From assembly GCA_023408075.1 (NCBI GenBank), contig JAEYKW010000017.1:1-64000 (forward strand): 64,000 bases of DNA. The letters are read 5' to 3'. The notes below the pieces were generated by a model. The model was not told where the DNA came from. It saw nothing but the letters and a program-made list of their open reading frames with translations, and did not search any database. The stretch is from Bacillota bacterium. Its GTDB lineage: Bacteria; Bacillota; Clostridia; Christensenellales; SZUA-584. The position numbers and the translations under genes were made by a program. Of the stretch, positions 16,876 to 25,322 are shown in pieces (position 1 is the first letter of the stretch; each line of letters starts with the position of its first letter).

Positions 16876-18165
16876 ATGAAACGGTTTCTTGTGTTTCTTT
16901 TTTGTTTTCTTATTGTGATTGGGGCAGGATGCCAAATTCAAACCGAAAAAGCCGTTGCTCTGGCAACGCCATCACCCTCACCGTCTCCCACACCGATACC
17001 GATCAAGACGACCCCGCCCGAGCCGTCACCCACGCCAGCCCCTGAGCCGGTGCAGGCCGACATCGTGATAGCGGGCGATCTGCTTTGCCTGAGCGCTCAG
17101 ATATCTGATGCCGACTGCGGCGACGGCTATAACTTTGACGCATCCTTCGAACAGATTAAGGAGAAAATCTCCGCTGCCGACCTCGCGATTGGCAACCTCG
17201 AAACGCTGGTTGCCGACGGGCACAGGCTGACACAGCCGAACCCGAAGGAGGAGGGTTTGAGCGACGGCACATCGGCTGAGGCGCCCACCGACCCTGCTGC
17301 TGCTCCTGTTGCTGCCGACCCCGCCGCTGATCCGGGTGCGTCCCCGACTCCCACCAAACGTCCCAGCCCGCGCATCAACGCCCCCGAAGAATACCTTGCG
17401 GCGCTGAAGGGCAGCGGGTTCGACGTCCTGACCACGGCCAACAACCACATGTTTGATTACCAAGAGGATGGCCTGACAAAGACGCTCGGCAAGCTCGACG
17501 AATACGGGTTTGCGCATACGGGCGCATATGCCAAGGAAACGGACAAAACGCCGCTCATCGCCGAGGTAAACGGCATTCATATCGCTGTGCTTGCGTACAC
17601 GAGCATACTGAATCACAAGCCGGGACGCGACAGTGCATATATGATTGATGTCTACAGCAATGAACGCGCGACCGATGACATCGCTGCGGCTAAAGAAGCC
17701 GGGGCTGACTATGTCATCGTTTGCGTGCACTGGGGCGTTGAACACACGCATAAGCCGAACCGGGAGCAGCGGAAAATCGCAGCGCAGATTGCCGATGCCG
17801 GTGCCGATATCATACTCGGGTCTCACCCGCATTGCACGCAGCCGTTCGAGGTTATCGAAACGGAGCACGGCGATGTGCCTGTGCTCTATTCGCTTGGCAA
17901 CTTCGTTTCGAGCATGTCAAAGACGATGCACAAAGACGGCGTACTCGTCAGGCTCGTTCTGGAGAAGAATCCGGCCACGGGCGATACCTCGCGCGTATCG
18001 CTGACCTATACGCCGACACTGTGCGTCTCTTCCTCCGCATCCAATTATACAATCCTCCCGGCCGATTCGGTGTCCATATCTCAAAGCGACAAGGCGGATG
18101 CGCTTACAAGCTCCCGCGAGCGCACGATTGACGTGCTGACGGAAGACGCTGCCACAGCCGAGTAA
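16876..18165 (+). CDS. CapA-family (PGA_cap) metallophosphatase-like lipoprotein
   Basis: 429 residues. Lipoprotein signal with lipobox GAGC, then a Pro/Thr-rich linker. The domain starts at ADIVIAGDLLC and shows the CapA motifs: AIGNLETLV, LTTANNHMFDYQEDGL, IVCVHWGVEHTHKP, ADIILGSHPHCTQPFEVI and LYSLGNFVSS. CapA proteins are needed for poly-gamma-glutamate capsule export in Bacillus, but most clostridial homologues stand alone and their substrates are unknown. An insert of about 45 Ala/Pro/Asp-rich residues (after LTQPNPKEEGL) interrupts the domain where relatives have a short loop. The start has only a weak AAGG before it. Confidence 0.88.
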   Translation: MKRFLVFLFCFLIVIGAGCQIQTEKAVALATPSPSPSPTPIPIKTTPPEPSPTPAPEPVQADIVIAGDLLCLSAQISDADCGDGYNFDASFEQIKEKISAADLAIGNLETLVADGHRLTQPNPKEEGLSDGTSAEAPTDPAAAPVAADPAADPGASPTPTKRPSPRINAPEEYLAALKGSGFDVLTTANNHMFDYQEDGLTKTLGKLDEYGFAHTGAYAKETDKTPLIAEVNGIHIAVLAYTSILNHKPGRDSAYMIDVYSNERATDDIAAAKEAGADYVIVCVHWGVEHTHKPNREQRKIAAQIADAGADIILGSHPHCTQPFEVIETEHGDVPVLYSLGNFVSSMSKTMHKDGVLVRLVLEKNPATGDTSRVSLTYTPTLCVSSSASNYTILPADSVSISQSDKADALTSSRERTIDVLTEDAATAE

Positions 18166-18169
18166 GGCA

Positions 18170-18198
18170 TTGACAGCGGGCGACCCGACGGGTATGCT
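18170..18198 (+). promoter_or_regulatory. Predicted promoter of the CpXC gene
   Basis: TTGACA (18170-18175) and TATGCT (18193-18198) are separated by exactly 17 bp, starting 4 bp after the CapA stop. Transcription would begin near 18205, in front of the GGAAGG ribosome-binding site of the start at 18230. The location argues against longer versions of the protein starting at 18170. Confidence 0.65.
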
Positions 18199-18229
18199 TG
18201 AAGACAATCACATATATAAGGAAGGAAAA

Positions 18230-18889
18230 ATGAGCCAGACAAAACAGTTCGAATGCCCCGAGTGCCAGTCGCCCGGGCAGCACACAATGGAAAAACGCAT
18301 ATGCGTCATGAAAAACCCGCATCTCAAAGACGATATTTTGAGCGGCTCGTATTTCGAGTGGATATGCCCGGGGTGCGGCAAGCATTTTTTCATTGACGAT
18401 GTTTTTTTATACAACGACGATGTGCACAAATTCATGGTTTACCTCGTGCCCGGATACGACGAGGACACGCTGCCGATTCCCACGCTGATCAAGACCGACG
18501 AGGATTACGATACGGAAAACAGCATACTCCGCGTTACCGCGGGGTTTGTGGATTTTGCCGAAAAGATCAGGATACTCGAAGCGAAATTGGATGACCGTGT
18601 GATCGAGGCCGTCAAGGCGATTTATGCATCCGTTCACCGCGACACATGGGTTGAGGATGTGTACAACATCATTTTCGAGGGCATCGGCGAGAGCGGCGAG
18701 CTCAACTTCGACGTGTTTCTTGAAAAGGACGATTTTTCATTCGGCGTCCCGCGCGAGATTTATGAGAAAACGCTTGCGGATTTCTCGTTTCTGCACGACC
18801 AAAAGGAAGGCGAGGCGTTTTTGCTGATTGACCAAAACTGGCTCAACAATAAACTGGGCGGTTCACCCGCGAATACCGATGCGGAATAG
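18230..18889 (+). CDS. CpXC-domain protein of unknown function
   Basis: 219 residues. The N-terminus MSQTKQFECPECQSPGQHTM and a second pair, WICPGCGKHFFIDD, form a zinc-ribbon-like CpXC domain, named for its CPxC motifs. The remainder is acidic and rich in aromatic residues without signal peptide or membrane segments, so it is cytoplasmic. CpXC proteins are widespread in Firmicutes and no function is established. The start at 18230 is preceded by a strong AAGGAAGG. It stands directly before the tRNA-Pro gene. Confidence 0.85.
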   Translation: MSQTKQFECPECQSPGQHTMEKRICVMKNPHLKDDILSGSYFEWICPGCGKHFFIDDVFLYNDDVHKFMVYLVPGYDEDTLPIPTLIKTDEDYDTENSILRVTAGFVDFAEKIRILEAKLDDRVIEAVKAIYASVHRDTWVEDVYNIIFEGIGESGELNFDVFLEKDDFSFGVPREIYEKTLADFSFLHDQKEGEAFLLIDQNWLNNKLGGSPANTDAE

Positions 18890-18941
18890 TATTATTTTAA
18901 TTGACAGCATGGGCTTTCGTTGTTAGAATAATACTCGTCGT

Positions 18942-19018
18942 CTGGGTGTAGCGCAGTTTGGTAGCGCGTCTGAATGGGGTTCAGAAGGTCGCAGGTTCAA
19001 TTCCTGTCACCCAGACCA
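18942..19018 (+). tRNA. tRNA-Pro (anticodon GGG), CCA encoded
   Basis: A 77-nt cloverleaf can be folded by hand. The acceptor stem is CTGGGTG with CACCCAG, discriminator A73 and an encoded CCA. The D arm carries TAGCGCAG and GGTAGCGC. The anticodon stem is TCTGA with TCAGA around loop ATGGGGT (anticodon GGG, 18976-18978). The T arm carries GGTTCAATTCC. GGG reads CCC and CCU proline codons. An AT-rich gene follows directly, the usual arrangement at tRNA integration hot spots, but I found no second copy of the tRNA 3' end. Confidence 0.93.
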
Positions 19019-19030
19019 CTTGTCAAAGCT

Positions 19031-19061
19031 CGGTTGAAGAAATTCAACTGGGTTTTTTTTT
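19031..19061 (+). terminator. Terminator after tRNA-Pro
   Basis: GTTGAA and TTCAAC pair around a GAAA loop and are followed by a run of nine T residues, 13 nt after the tRNA. Confidence 0.8.
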
Positions 19062-19208
19062 GCCCAGAGGGAGAAAGGGAAAGCATAAGAATGTTGGGGC
19101 TTGTCATTAGTTGAAATATATTGGGAGTAATAATATAATATGCAAGGAAGTGTTATATAAGCGTGGATGAAACTATATTCTAGGTCAAATAAAGAAGTGA
19201 GTAACAAT

Positions 19209-20429
19209 ATGTATTTTGTAAATAATATCGATCAAGAAAAGTTAAAAGAATGGATTTTAAATTGGGAATTGGATGCCGACCATATTGTAAAGTTGAGAGA
19301 AATGTTTAGCAGTATAGATATTCAAGACGAGTCTTTTGCTCGAGATAGTATTGAAATATTTAAACGCTTTGCCAATTTACTGCCTAGTGAAGAATGGTAT
19401 CGATTTTTTCTTAGTATGTCTAGTGAGATGCTTTATAAGTTGTTTTTCAGGGTTGATAATAGTTCAATATTAATTGCTAATTATTTTGAGTGTATAATAA
19501 AGCCTAGCGACATAAAAACAAAGAAAAAAATAATATCAGGATATGAACTTGATAATAAAGAGTTTGGAGAAATAACATTAACTCATGAGGGTACAACGGT
19601 TGGGAATATTGGTAGATTCAGCGATATGTTTTGGCACGTATTTTACCATGATTTTGTTGGAGAAGACGAGAATTACATCAAACATTACATTGATCATGAT
19701 GAAATTCTTTCTTTAAAGCTTTGGAATATCTATGGTTTTAATCTTGAAACATTATACCAATTAGTTGATGATATCTTGCTAGATTGCTCTGTGTCTTTAG
19801 GTATGAATTTTAGATTGGAGGAGACTGATTCAAATTGGAATGATAAGGGCGAAGCAGAGTCTCACAATTTAGAGACCACTAATAATACTTACGAACGAAT
19901 ACCTAAGATATACTTTAACAACGGGTTCCAAAATAAAGATGTTAGATTGAGTTTTCTAAGCTACTATCAGGTAATTGAATTTTTCTATGTACGAGCTCAA
20001 AACAATCAACTTATTGAGGATTTGAAATTGTTAGACTTTGATAACATCGATCATTCTGATTTTAGACTTACTCTTAAGAAATACAATAGTTCTACCAAAG
20101 AAAAAGCGTCACTAAAAATTATAATACAAGAATCATTAACAATATCTGATTTTAATGAGTGGCTAACGAGTAACGTAACAAGACAAGAAAAATATACGAA
20201 AGAGTTAAAGTATGGGAAAAGAAATTATGCAATTGATATTACTAAATCTAATGATAAAGTACTTGGTAATTTAGCAGAAAGAATTTATTTTTTTAGATGT
20301 GCAATAGCACATGCAAAAGGCGATATAGATGAGTATATTGCTATTCCCCGTTTAACTGACAAAGAAATAGAAAAGGAGCTTGATTTAATAAGATATATTG
20401 CTTTTCATGTTTTAAAAAAATACTCTTAA
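19209..20429 (+). CDS. AT-rich accessory gene with a HEPN-like R-x4-H motif
   Basis: About 406 residues if translated from ATG 19209; an ATG at 19167 would add 14. Neither has a strong ribosome-binding site. I do not recognise a full family. The C-terminal quarter looks like an ApeA-type HEPN fold: an aromatic helix (SFLSYYQVIEFFYVRA) and later LAERIYFFRCAIAHAKGD, containing RCAIAH, the R-x4-H catalytic motif of HEPN ribonucleases, followed by a helical end. The N-terminal 200 residues have no recognisable motif and no membrane segment. The base composition (about one third GC) contrasts sharply with neighbours and the position is directly downstream of a tRNA gene, both typical of mobile accessory genes. 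A role in RNA cleavage or phage defence is an inference. Confidence 0.7.
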   Translation: MYFVNNIDQEKLKEWILNWELDADHIVKLREMFSSIDIQDESFARDSIEIFKRFANLLPSEEWYRFFLSMSSEMLYKLFFRVDNSSILIANYFECIIKPSDIKTKKKIISGYELDNKEFGEITLTHEGTTVGNIGRFSDMFWHVFYHDFVGEDENYIKHYIDHDEILSLKLWNIYGFNLETLYQLVDDILLDCSVSLGMNFRLEETDSNWNDKGEAESHNLETTNNTYERIPKIYFNNGFQNKDVRLSFLSYYQVIEFFYVRAQNNQLIEDLKLLDFDNIDHSDFRLTLKKYNSSTKEKASLKIIIQESLTISDFNEWLTSNVTRQEKYTKELKYGKRNYAIDITKSNDKVLGNLAERIYFFRCAIAHAKGDIDEYIAIPRLTDKEIEKELDLIRYIAFHVLKKYS

Positions 20430-20596
20430 TTCTATCAGGTAGAGACCTATAACAGATATCATTGGATTGATTTATTACAACTATACGAGGCTATACAAGT
20501 ATGATGTTTTGTTTTAAACGCTACTACTGACCGTCAGAAAACGTTTAGCTAATCGTGTGTCTGCCGTTGTTCCTTTACAAACACCCCGACCACGTC

Positions 20597-20625
20597 GGAG
20601 CAAAGTTCGCTTTGCTCCGTTTTTA
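20597..20625 (+). terminator. Rho-independent terminator with UUCG tetraloop
   Basis: GGAGCAAAG pairs perfectly with CTTTGCTCC across a TTCG tetraloop, followed by GTTTTTA. It lies about 170 nt after the HEPN-like gene and is the first clear stop signal for it. Confidence 0.85.
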
Positions 20626-20705
20626 TTTGCTTACAAAACTCCACCAAGTTTGGCATTGGAGCCAAGCTTGATTCGCTTGCTATCATTGTGAGCCGCGGCG
20701 AAAAA

Positions 20706-20741
20706 GAAAGGCGGCACAGCTTACTGCCGTGCCGCCGCTTT
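20706..20741 (-). terminator. Terminator of putP
   Basis: GGCGGCAC and GTGCCGCC form an 8-bp stem. On the minus strand the stem is followed by TTTCTTTTT, 25 nt after the putP stop. Confidence 0.75.
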
Positions 20742-20761
20742 TTGTCCAAGGGGCAGGAGGG

Positions 20762-22318
20762 CTAAATGCCCGCCTTGACTTCTTCGAACTCCCTCTGTAT
20801 TTCTTCGGAGGGCTTTTCGGTCAGAAGCGAAACCACAACAATGCAGATGCAGGAGAACACAAAGGCGGGGAACAGACAGTAGATACCGAACACGCCGCCG
20901 AGCGGATTGAGCAGCAGTTTCCAAACAAAAACCATGCCGCCGCCGCCGATCATACCCGCGATGGCGCCCGCGTGATTAATGCGCTTCCAGAACAGGCTGA
21001 ACAGCATCAGCGGGCCGAAAGTAGCGCCGAAGCCTGCCCATGCGAAGGACACCAGCGTAAATATAACGCTGTGCTCGTCCAGCGCAATGACGATGGCGAT
21101 CAGCGCGATGGCGACAAGCGTGATACGCGAGACCAGCATGACGTTCTTCTCGGAGGCTTTTTTATTGAACAAACCCTGATAAACATTCTTGGCAAAGGCC
21201 GAAGCCGCAATCAGCATATAAGAGTCCGACGAGCTGATGGTGGCGGCGAGTATGCCCGCCATGGTGAAACCGGCCAAAAGCGCAGGGAGCAGATTGGTGG
21301 ACATCAGTATAAACACGCTTTCCGCCTGGCTGGCGGTGGTCAGTGCAGCGGGGAAAAGCATGCGCCCAATCAGCCCGATAAAAACAGCAGCAAACAGCGA
21401 GATCACGCACCATACTGTGGCGATGCGGCGCGATTTTGTCAGCTCTTTTTCTTTGCGGATTGCCATAAAGCGCAGGAGCACCTGCGGCATGCCAAAGTAG
21501 CCAAGGCCCCATGACAACGTGGAGATGATGGTCAGCAAGCCGTACGGTGCCGCATCGCCGAAAACAGGCGCGCCGTTGACTATCTGCTGAGCGCCGTCCA
21601 CCACAGTGGGCGTGGCGATGCCGAACATCTCGAAGAACCCGGGCATGTTCTGGGCGTTGCTGATCACGGCGCTGACGCCGCCCGCGGCATTCGTGCCCAG
21701 CACAAGTATGAGCACAAGCGCGCATATCATGATGATCGCCTGCATAAAGTCGGACGCGCTCTCGGCGAGAAAGCCGCCAACGACGGTATAGATGAGAACG
21801 AAGATTGCCCCCACAATCATCATGGTGATGTAGGGAGCGCCGAAGAGCGTGGAGAACAATTTGCCACAGGTCACAAGGCAGCTGGCCGCGTAAACGCAGA
21901 AGAAGACCAATATGAATATGGCGCATATGGTCATGATGATTTTTTTCTTCTCTTTGAAACGGTTTGAGAAAAAGTCCGGAATGGTGATGGCGTTGCCGCT
22001 CTTTACGCTGTAGCGGCGAAGCCTTTTGGCTACGATCAGCCAGTTGATATATGTGCCGATCGCGAGGCCGATTGCTGTCCACATCGCATCAGCCAGGCCG
22101 CACCAGTAGGCCACGCCGGGCAGGCCCATCAGCAGCCAGCCGCTCATGTCCGACGCTTCCGCGCTCATGGCCGCGACCCACGGGCCGAGCGAGCGTCCGC
22201 CTAAGAAGAAGGCTTCGGAGTTTTTGTTGGCGCGTTTTGCGAAGAACAAGCCGATCGCGATGACGGTGGCCATGTAGATACACATAGCGATGAGAATTTG
22301 AATTGTGCTTGAATCCAA
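20762..22318 (-). CDS. putP: Sodium/proline symporter
   Basis: 518 residues. The start is TTG at 22318, because a strong AGGAGG lies 9 nt before it and the protein then begins MDSSTIQILIAMCIYMAT; longer forms lack a ribosome-binding site. About 13 membrane segments are visible. SSS-family landmarks include FFLGGRSLGPWVAAMSAEASDMSGWLLMGLPG and GLGYFGMPQVLLRFMAIR, as well as AGILAATISSSDSYML. These are characteristic of PutP-type sodium-coupled proline transporters. Imported proline could serve as nitrogen source or osmoprotectant. It has its own promoter and terminator, so it is separate from the sugar-acid operon upstream. Confidence 0.93.
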   Translation of the reverse strand: MDSSTIQILIAMCIYMATVIAIGLFFAKRANKNSEAFFLGGRSLGPWVAAMSAEASDMSGWLLMGLPGVAYWCGLADAMWTAIGLAIGTYINWLIVAKRLRRYSVKSGNAITIPDFFSNRFKEKKKIIMTICAIFILVFFCVYAASCLVTCGKLFSTLFGAPYITMMIVGAIFVLIYTVVGGFLAESASDFMQAIIMICALVLILVLGTNAAGGVSAVISNAQNMPGFFEMFGIATPTVVDGAQQIVNGAPVFGDAAPYGLLTIISTLSWGLGYFGMPQVLLRFMAIRKEKELTKSRRIATVWCVISLFAAVFIGLIGRMLFPAALTTASQAESVFILMSTNLLPALLAGFTMAGILAATISSSDSYMLIAASAFAKNVYQGLFNKKASEKNVMLVSRITLVAIALIAIVIALDEHSVIFTLVSFAWAGFGATFGPLMLFSLFWKRINHAGAIAGMIGGGGMVFVWKLLLNPLGGVFGIYCLFPAFVFSCICIVVVSLLTEKPSEEIQREFEEVKAGI

Positions 22319-22364
22319 AATATGTTTCCTCCTATTGTGCACGAGCATTAAATACTTCACAGAA

Positions 22365-22393
22365 AGTTTACAATATTGATCATCATATTGCAA
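22365..22393 (-). promoter_or_regulatory. Possible promoter of putP
   Basis: On the minus strand TTGCAA (22393-22388) and TAAACT (22370-22365) are 17 bp apart, about 40 nt before the TTG start of putP. Confidence 0.45.
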
Positions 22394-22488
22394 TAATCAC
22401 ATGCAGGAAATCATTCACAGATGAATTAAATGTGTCATTACCAGACGACGTTGCCATTGGCGGCCTGCGCACCCGGCGCGGGCAAAGC

Positions 22489-22524
22489 AAAAAAGGAAGC
22501 GAATTTTAAATTGCTTCCTTTTTT
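22489..22524 (-). terminator. Terminator at the end of the sugar-acid operon
   Basis: GGAAGC and GCTTCC with flanking A6 and T6 tracts form a 12-bp stem usable in both directions. It lies 100 nt after kdgK and separates that operon from putP. Confidence 0.8.
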
Positions 22525-22624
22525 ACCGACATCATGATGAATGAGGAATCCCCTGTTCACGTATTGCCGAAATATCATAACAATAGCGGTTATGCACGTT
22601 TTACTGCCGTTGGCGGTACAGGCC

Positions 22625-23653
22625 CTATCTTTGCACCCTGCCCGACCCGTCACCCGACATCAGTTTTTCCACCTCACCGGCGGATACCCTGTTGAAGTCG
22701 CCGGAAACCGAATGCTTCAGGCAGCTCGCCGCCACCGCAAACTCAAGCGCTTCCTGTCTGCTCTCGCAGGTGTTCCAGCCATAAATAAGGCCCGCCGCAA
22801 ACGAATCTCCTCCACCCACACGGTCCACGATATCACTGATCGTATACTTGCGGCTTAAATAAAACGAGATGCCGTCGTTGAGGCACGCGGACCATCCGTT
22901 GATGTCCGCGCTCACGCTTTCGCGCAGTGTGATGGCAACGGCCTTGAGATTCGGATAATCGTTTAATACCTTACTGCTCAGTGAACGGTAGGCATCTGTA
23001 TCCAGCTCACCCTTTTCCACCTGTATATCCGCGCTGATGCCGAGAGCCTTCTGACAGTCTTCCTCATTCGCGATGACGACCTCACAATAACGGACAAGCT
23101 CCGGCATCACATCGGATGCCTTCTCTCCGTATTTCCATAGATTCTTTCTGTAGTTGAGATCGCAGGACACTGTGAGGCCCATCTCATGCGCTTTTTTGAC
23201 AGCCCCAAGCGACAGCTCCTTTGCACCGGATGATATCGCGGGCGTGATGCCGGTGATATGAAACCACGAAGCATACCGAAAAATGGTTTCCCAATCAAAC
23301 ATATCGGCAGATGCCAGCGCAAGGGCAGAGCCGTCCCTGTCATAAACCACGCGCGAGGGACGCTGCGCCGCGCCGGCTTCGAGATAATATATGCCCATTC
23401 TTCCGGCACTCCGGGAAACAAAGCCGGTCTCAACGTTCCATCGGCGCAGCTCCGCCAAGCAGCCGTCGCCCACCGCGTTGTTTGGCAAAGCGGTCACAAA
23501 CGCCGCGTCCATGCCGAAGTTCGCAAGAGACACAGCGACATTGGCTTCGCCGCCGCCAAAGGTGGCTTCAAAAACCGGAGATTGAAAAAGCCGCTCATGC
23601 CCCGGCGGCTTCAGCCTGAGCATGATCTCTCCAAAGGTGACTACTTTTTTCAT
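22625..23653 (-). CDS. kdgK: 2-keto-3-deoxygluconate (KDG) kinase, PfkB family
   Basis: 342 residues. Phosphorylates KDG to KDPG, which the adjacent aldolase splits. The N-terminus VTFGEIMLRLKPPGHERLFQ and GGGEANVAVSLANFGMDAAF, and the C-terminal PfkB signature DRVGGGDSFAAGLIYGW with the catalytic Asp, fit bacterial KDG kinases. Its start is 15 bp after the aldolase stop, so the two are cotranscribed. The pairing with a KDPG aldolase makes KDG the most likely substrate, but other 2-keto-3-deoxy acids (for example the galactonate form) cannot be excluded. Confidence 0.9.
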   Translation of the reverse strand: MKKVVTFGEIMLRLKPPGHERLFQSPVFEATFGGGEANVAVSLANFGMDAAFVTALPNNAVGDGCLAELRRWNVETGFVSRSAGRMGIYYLEAGAAQRPSRVVYDRDGSALALASADMFDWETIFRYASWFHITGITPAISSGAKELSLGAVKKAHEMGLTVSCDLNYRKNLWKYGEKASDVMPELVRYCEVVIANEEDCQKALGISADIQVEKGELDTDAYRSLSSKVLNDYPNLKAVAITLRESVSADINGWSACLNDGISFYLSRKYTISDIVDRVGGGDSFAAGLIYGWNTCESRQEALEFAVAASCLKHSVSGDFNRVSAGEVEKLMSGDGSGRVQR

Positions 23654-23667
23654 TGCGTTCTCTCTTT

Positions 23668-24627
23668 CTATTTTTGCAGCAGATGCACGGCAAACCCGCC
23701 GATCTCATCTTCAAAATAAATGAGCGTGGTTCTGCCGTTTTCACTCTTTTCGCTCGTCCAGTCAGGAGAAAATCCCCTCTTTTGCAGATAGTAAACGGCT
23801 CTGTCCGCATTGTTCGTCCTGATTGCGATGTGCCCCATCGCGCCGCGACCCTTGCTCTTATTGATTTCGACGATGCCGCCTGTGAAATACGATGTGCTGC
23901 CCTCTTTAAGCGCCAGCCCGAAGCCGGTGCAAAGCCTGTCTGCCGCGGCTCTGGCTTCACTGTCGCTGCTCAAGTTCATGCCCACATGGCCGAGTTCAAA
24001 GCCGAGCAGCACACTGACCGCCTTCGCGGCAGCGGTTGTGATAGCCTCAAAGTTGCCGGCCTTTACATACGCAGTATTGAACAGCCATCCGCCGCCGATG
24101 GCGTGGACGCACGGCAGACCGGCATACTCCGCGAGATTGCTCTCACCGATGCCGCCTGTCGGTATAAAGCTGATTGACCCAAACGGCGCATGGAGAGCCT
24201 GGCACCCCTTCGCGCCGCCGTAAATGTTTGCCGGGAAAAACTTGACGACCTTTAAGCCGTATGCCATCGCAAGGCTGATTTCCGAAGGCGTCACGCACCC
24301 GGGTGTGATCGTCATATTGTTTTTCAGGCACCATTCCACAAGCTTGGCATCAAACCCCGGCGCCACGATATACTGAGCGCCTGCATCAACAGCCTGTTTG
24401 GCGCTGTCCACCGAGAGCACGGTGCCCGCGCCAACCAGCATATCCGGACAGGCCTCCCGTATTTTGCTGATTGCCGGTATGCCCTGAGGTGTTCTGAGCG
24501 TAATCTCGATGGTGTCAATACCGCCGTCTGACAACGCCTGCGCTGCGGGCACCGCTATGTTTTCATCCTCTATGACCGCGACCGGAATCAAACCGATAAA
24601 CCCAAGCCTGCGAAGAATATCATCCAT
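23668..24627 (-). CDS. KDPG/KHG aldolase fused to a C-terminal VOC (glyoxalase-like) domain
   Basis: 319 residues. Residues 1-205 are a class I KDPG aldolase: IPVAVIEDENIAVPAAQALSDGG, IEITLRTPQGIPAI (catalytic Glu), VGAGTVLS, FFPANIYGG preceded by KVVK (Schiff-base Lys), and FIPTGGIGESNLAEYA. It would cleave KDPG to pyruvate and glyceraldehyde-3-phosphate. Residues about 210-319 form a second domain (ELGHVGMNL, MGHIAIRTNNADRAVYYLQKRGF, YFEDEIGGFAVHLLQ) that looks like a VOC/glyoxalase fold. Normal KDPG aldolases are about 210 residues. The VOC part might bind a metal or ligand, perhaps assisting with a reactive aldehyde product; this is speculative. There is no frameshift between the domains. 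Confidence 0.88.
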   Translation of the reverse strand: MDDILRRLGFIGLIPVAVIEDENIAVPAAQALSDGGIDTIEITLRTPQGIPAISKIREACPDMLVGAGTVLSVDSAKQAVDAGAQYIVAPGFDAKLVEWCLKNNMTITPGCVTPSEISLAMAYGLKVVKFFPANIYGGAKGCQALHAPFGSISFIPTGGIGESNLAEYAGLPCVHAIGGGWLFNTAYVKAGNFEAITTAAAKAVSVLLGFELGHVGMNLSSDSEARAAADRLCTGFGLALKEGSTSYFTGGIVEINKSKGRGAMGHIAIRTNNADRAVYYLQKRGFSPDWTSEKSENGRTTLIYFEDEIGGFAVHLLQK

Positions 24628-24801
24628 ACGTTTCTCCTTTTTTGTGTCATTTAACTGCAGGAAATTAACGTATGATGAAAATCATACGATTTTATAAAGC
24701 TTTTTGATACGACAAAAACACCCTGCTTGCCGCATCATGTTGCTTTGATAAACAATGTCGATTATGGGTATCCGGCTTATGGAAATGAATGAAGCCGTGA
24801 T

Positions 24802-25212
24802 TTATTCGCTCTTTGCCTTCACAGTCTCGGTATTATCTCTGGCCTGAAGCTTTTCGTAATAATAAGCCATATTCTCTTTGCCCCAGCGCCACATGTCGTT
24901 GACGATCGGCAGTATGGTCTTTCCGAGATCCGTCAGATAATACTCCACCTTGGGCGGCACCACCGGGTAGATATGCCGGGAGATAATGCCGTCCTGTTCG
25001 AGCTCCCGCAGCTGCTTGGTCAATATACGGTTGCTGATCTCTTTAAACAGTCTGAATAATTCGCCATACCGGTGCGGACCTTCATTACCCAAATGCCAGA
25101 TGATCACAATCTTATACTTGCCGCTGATAATCGACATTGTTAATTCTTTTTCGCAGTTAAACTCGTTGTTGTTTAAACGACGCTCAATTTCTGCTCTTAA
25201 TTGAATAGGCAA
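24802..25212 (-). CDS. HxlR-family winged-helix regulator
   Basis: About 136 residues. The start is taken as TTG 25212, because GGTGAGGAGAGG lies 6 nt upstream; ATG 25251 falls only four bases after the -10 box and has no ribosome-binding site. HxlR landmarks: MSIISGKYKIVIIWHL, RYGELFRLFKEISNRILTKQL, LEQDGIISRHIYPVVPPKVEY and LTDLGKTILPIVNDMWRWG. HxlR proteins often sense aldehydes, quinones or redox stress, which would suit its place between an aldehyde dehydrogenase and an aldolase. It has its own near-consensus promoter inside the operon. Confidence 0.88.
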   Translation of the reverse strand: MPIQLRAEIERRLNNNEFNCEKELTMSIISGKYKIVIIWHLGNEGPHRYGELFRLFKEISNRILTKQLRELEQDGIISRHIYPVVPPKVEYYLTDLGKTILPIVNDMWRWGKENMAYYYEKLQARDNTETVKAKSE

Positions 25213-25255
25213 TAATATCCTCTCCTCACCGTATATATTGGCTTCAGCCATGATC

Positions 25256-25284
25256 ATTATAGTGGATTCATGCCAATAATACAA
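25256..25284 (-). promoter_or_regulatory. Promoter of the HxlR gene
   Basis: On the minus strand TTGTAT (25284-25279) and a perfect TATAAT (25261-25256) are 17 bp apart. The leader would be roughly 35-40 nt up to the TTG start. It allows the regulator, the aldolase and kdgK to be transcribed separately from the upstream transporter genes. Confidence 0.7.
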
Positions 25285-25322
25285 GGAAAGATATCTATGA
25301 ATCGCCTACTCACTGAGCCGGT

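Larger units (their letters stand above)
20430..20761. other. Intergenic region with two terminators
   Basis: This stretch holds a plus-strand terminator (20597-20625) and one for putP on the minus strand (20706-20741). A short frame across 20549-20749 has no ribosome-binding site and overlaps both hairpins, so I do not call a gene. Confidence 0.6.
22319..22624. other. putP leader and end of the sugar-acid operon
   Basis: The left side carries the putP ribosome-binding site and promoter, the right side a bidirectional terminator at 22489-22524. I see no gene here. Confidence 0.6.

Noticed and set aside
20549..20749. A 66-codon minus-strand frame between the HEPN-like gene and putP
   Set aside because: It overlaps two transcription terminators, lacks a ribosome-binding site and shows no recognisable domain, so it is most likely non-coding.
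18942..20761. Integrative element with attachment sites at tRNA-Pro
   Set aside because: No integrase gene and no second copy of the tRNA 3' end were found downstream to 20.8 kb, so only an acquired-gene suspicion is kept.
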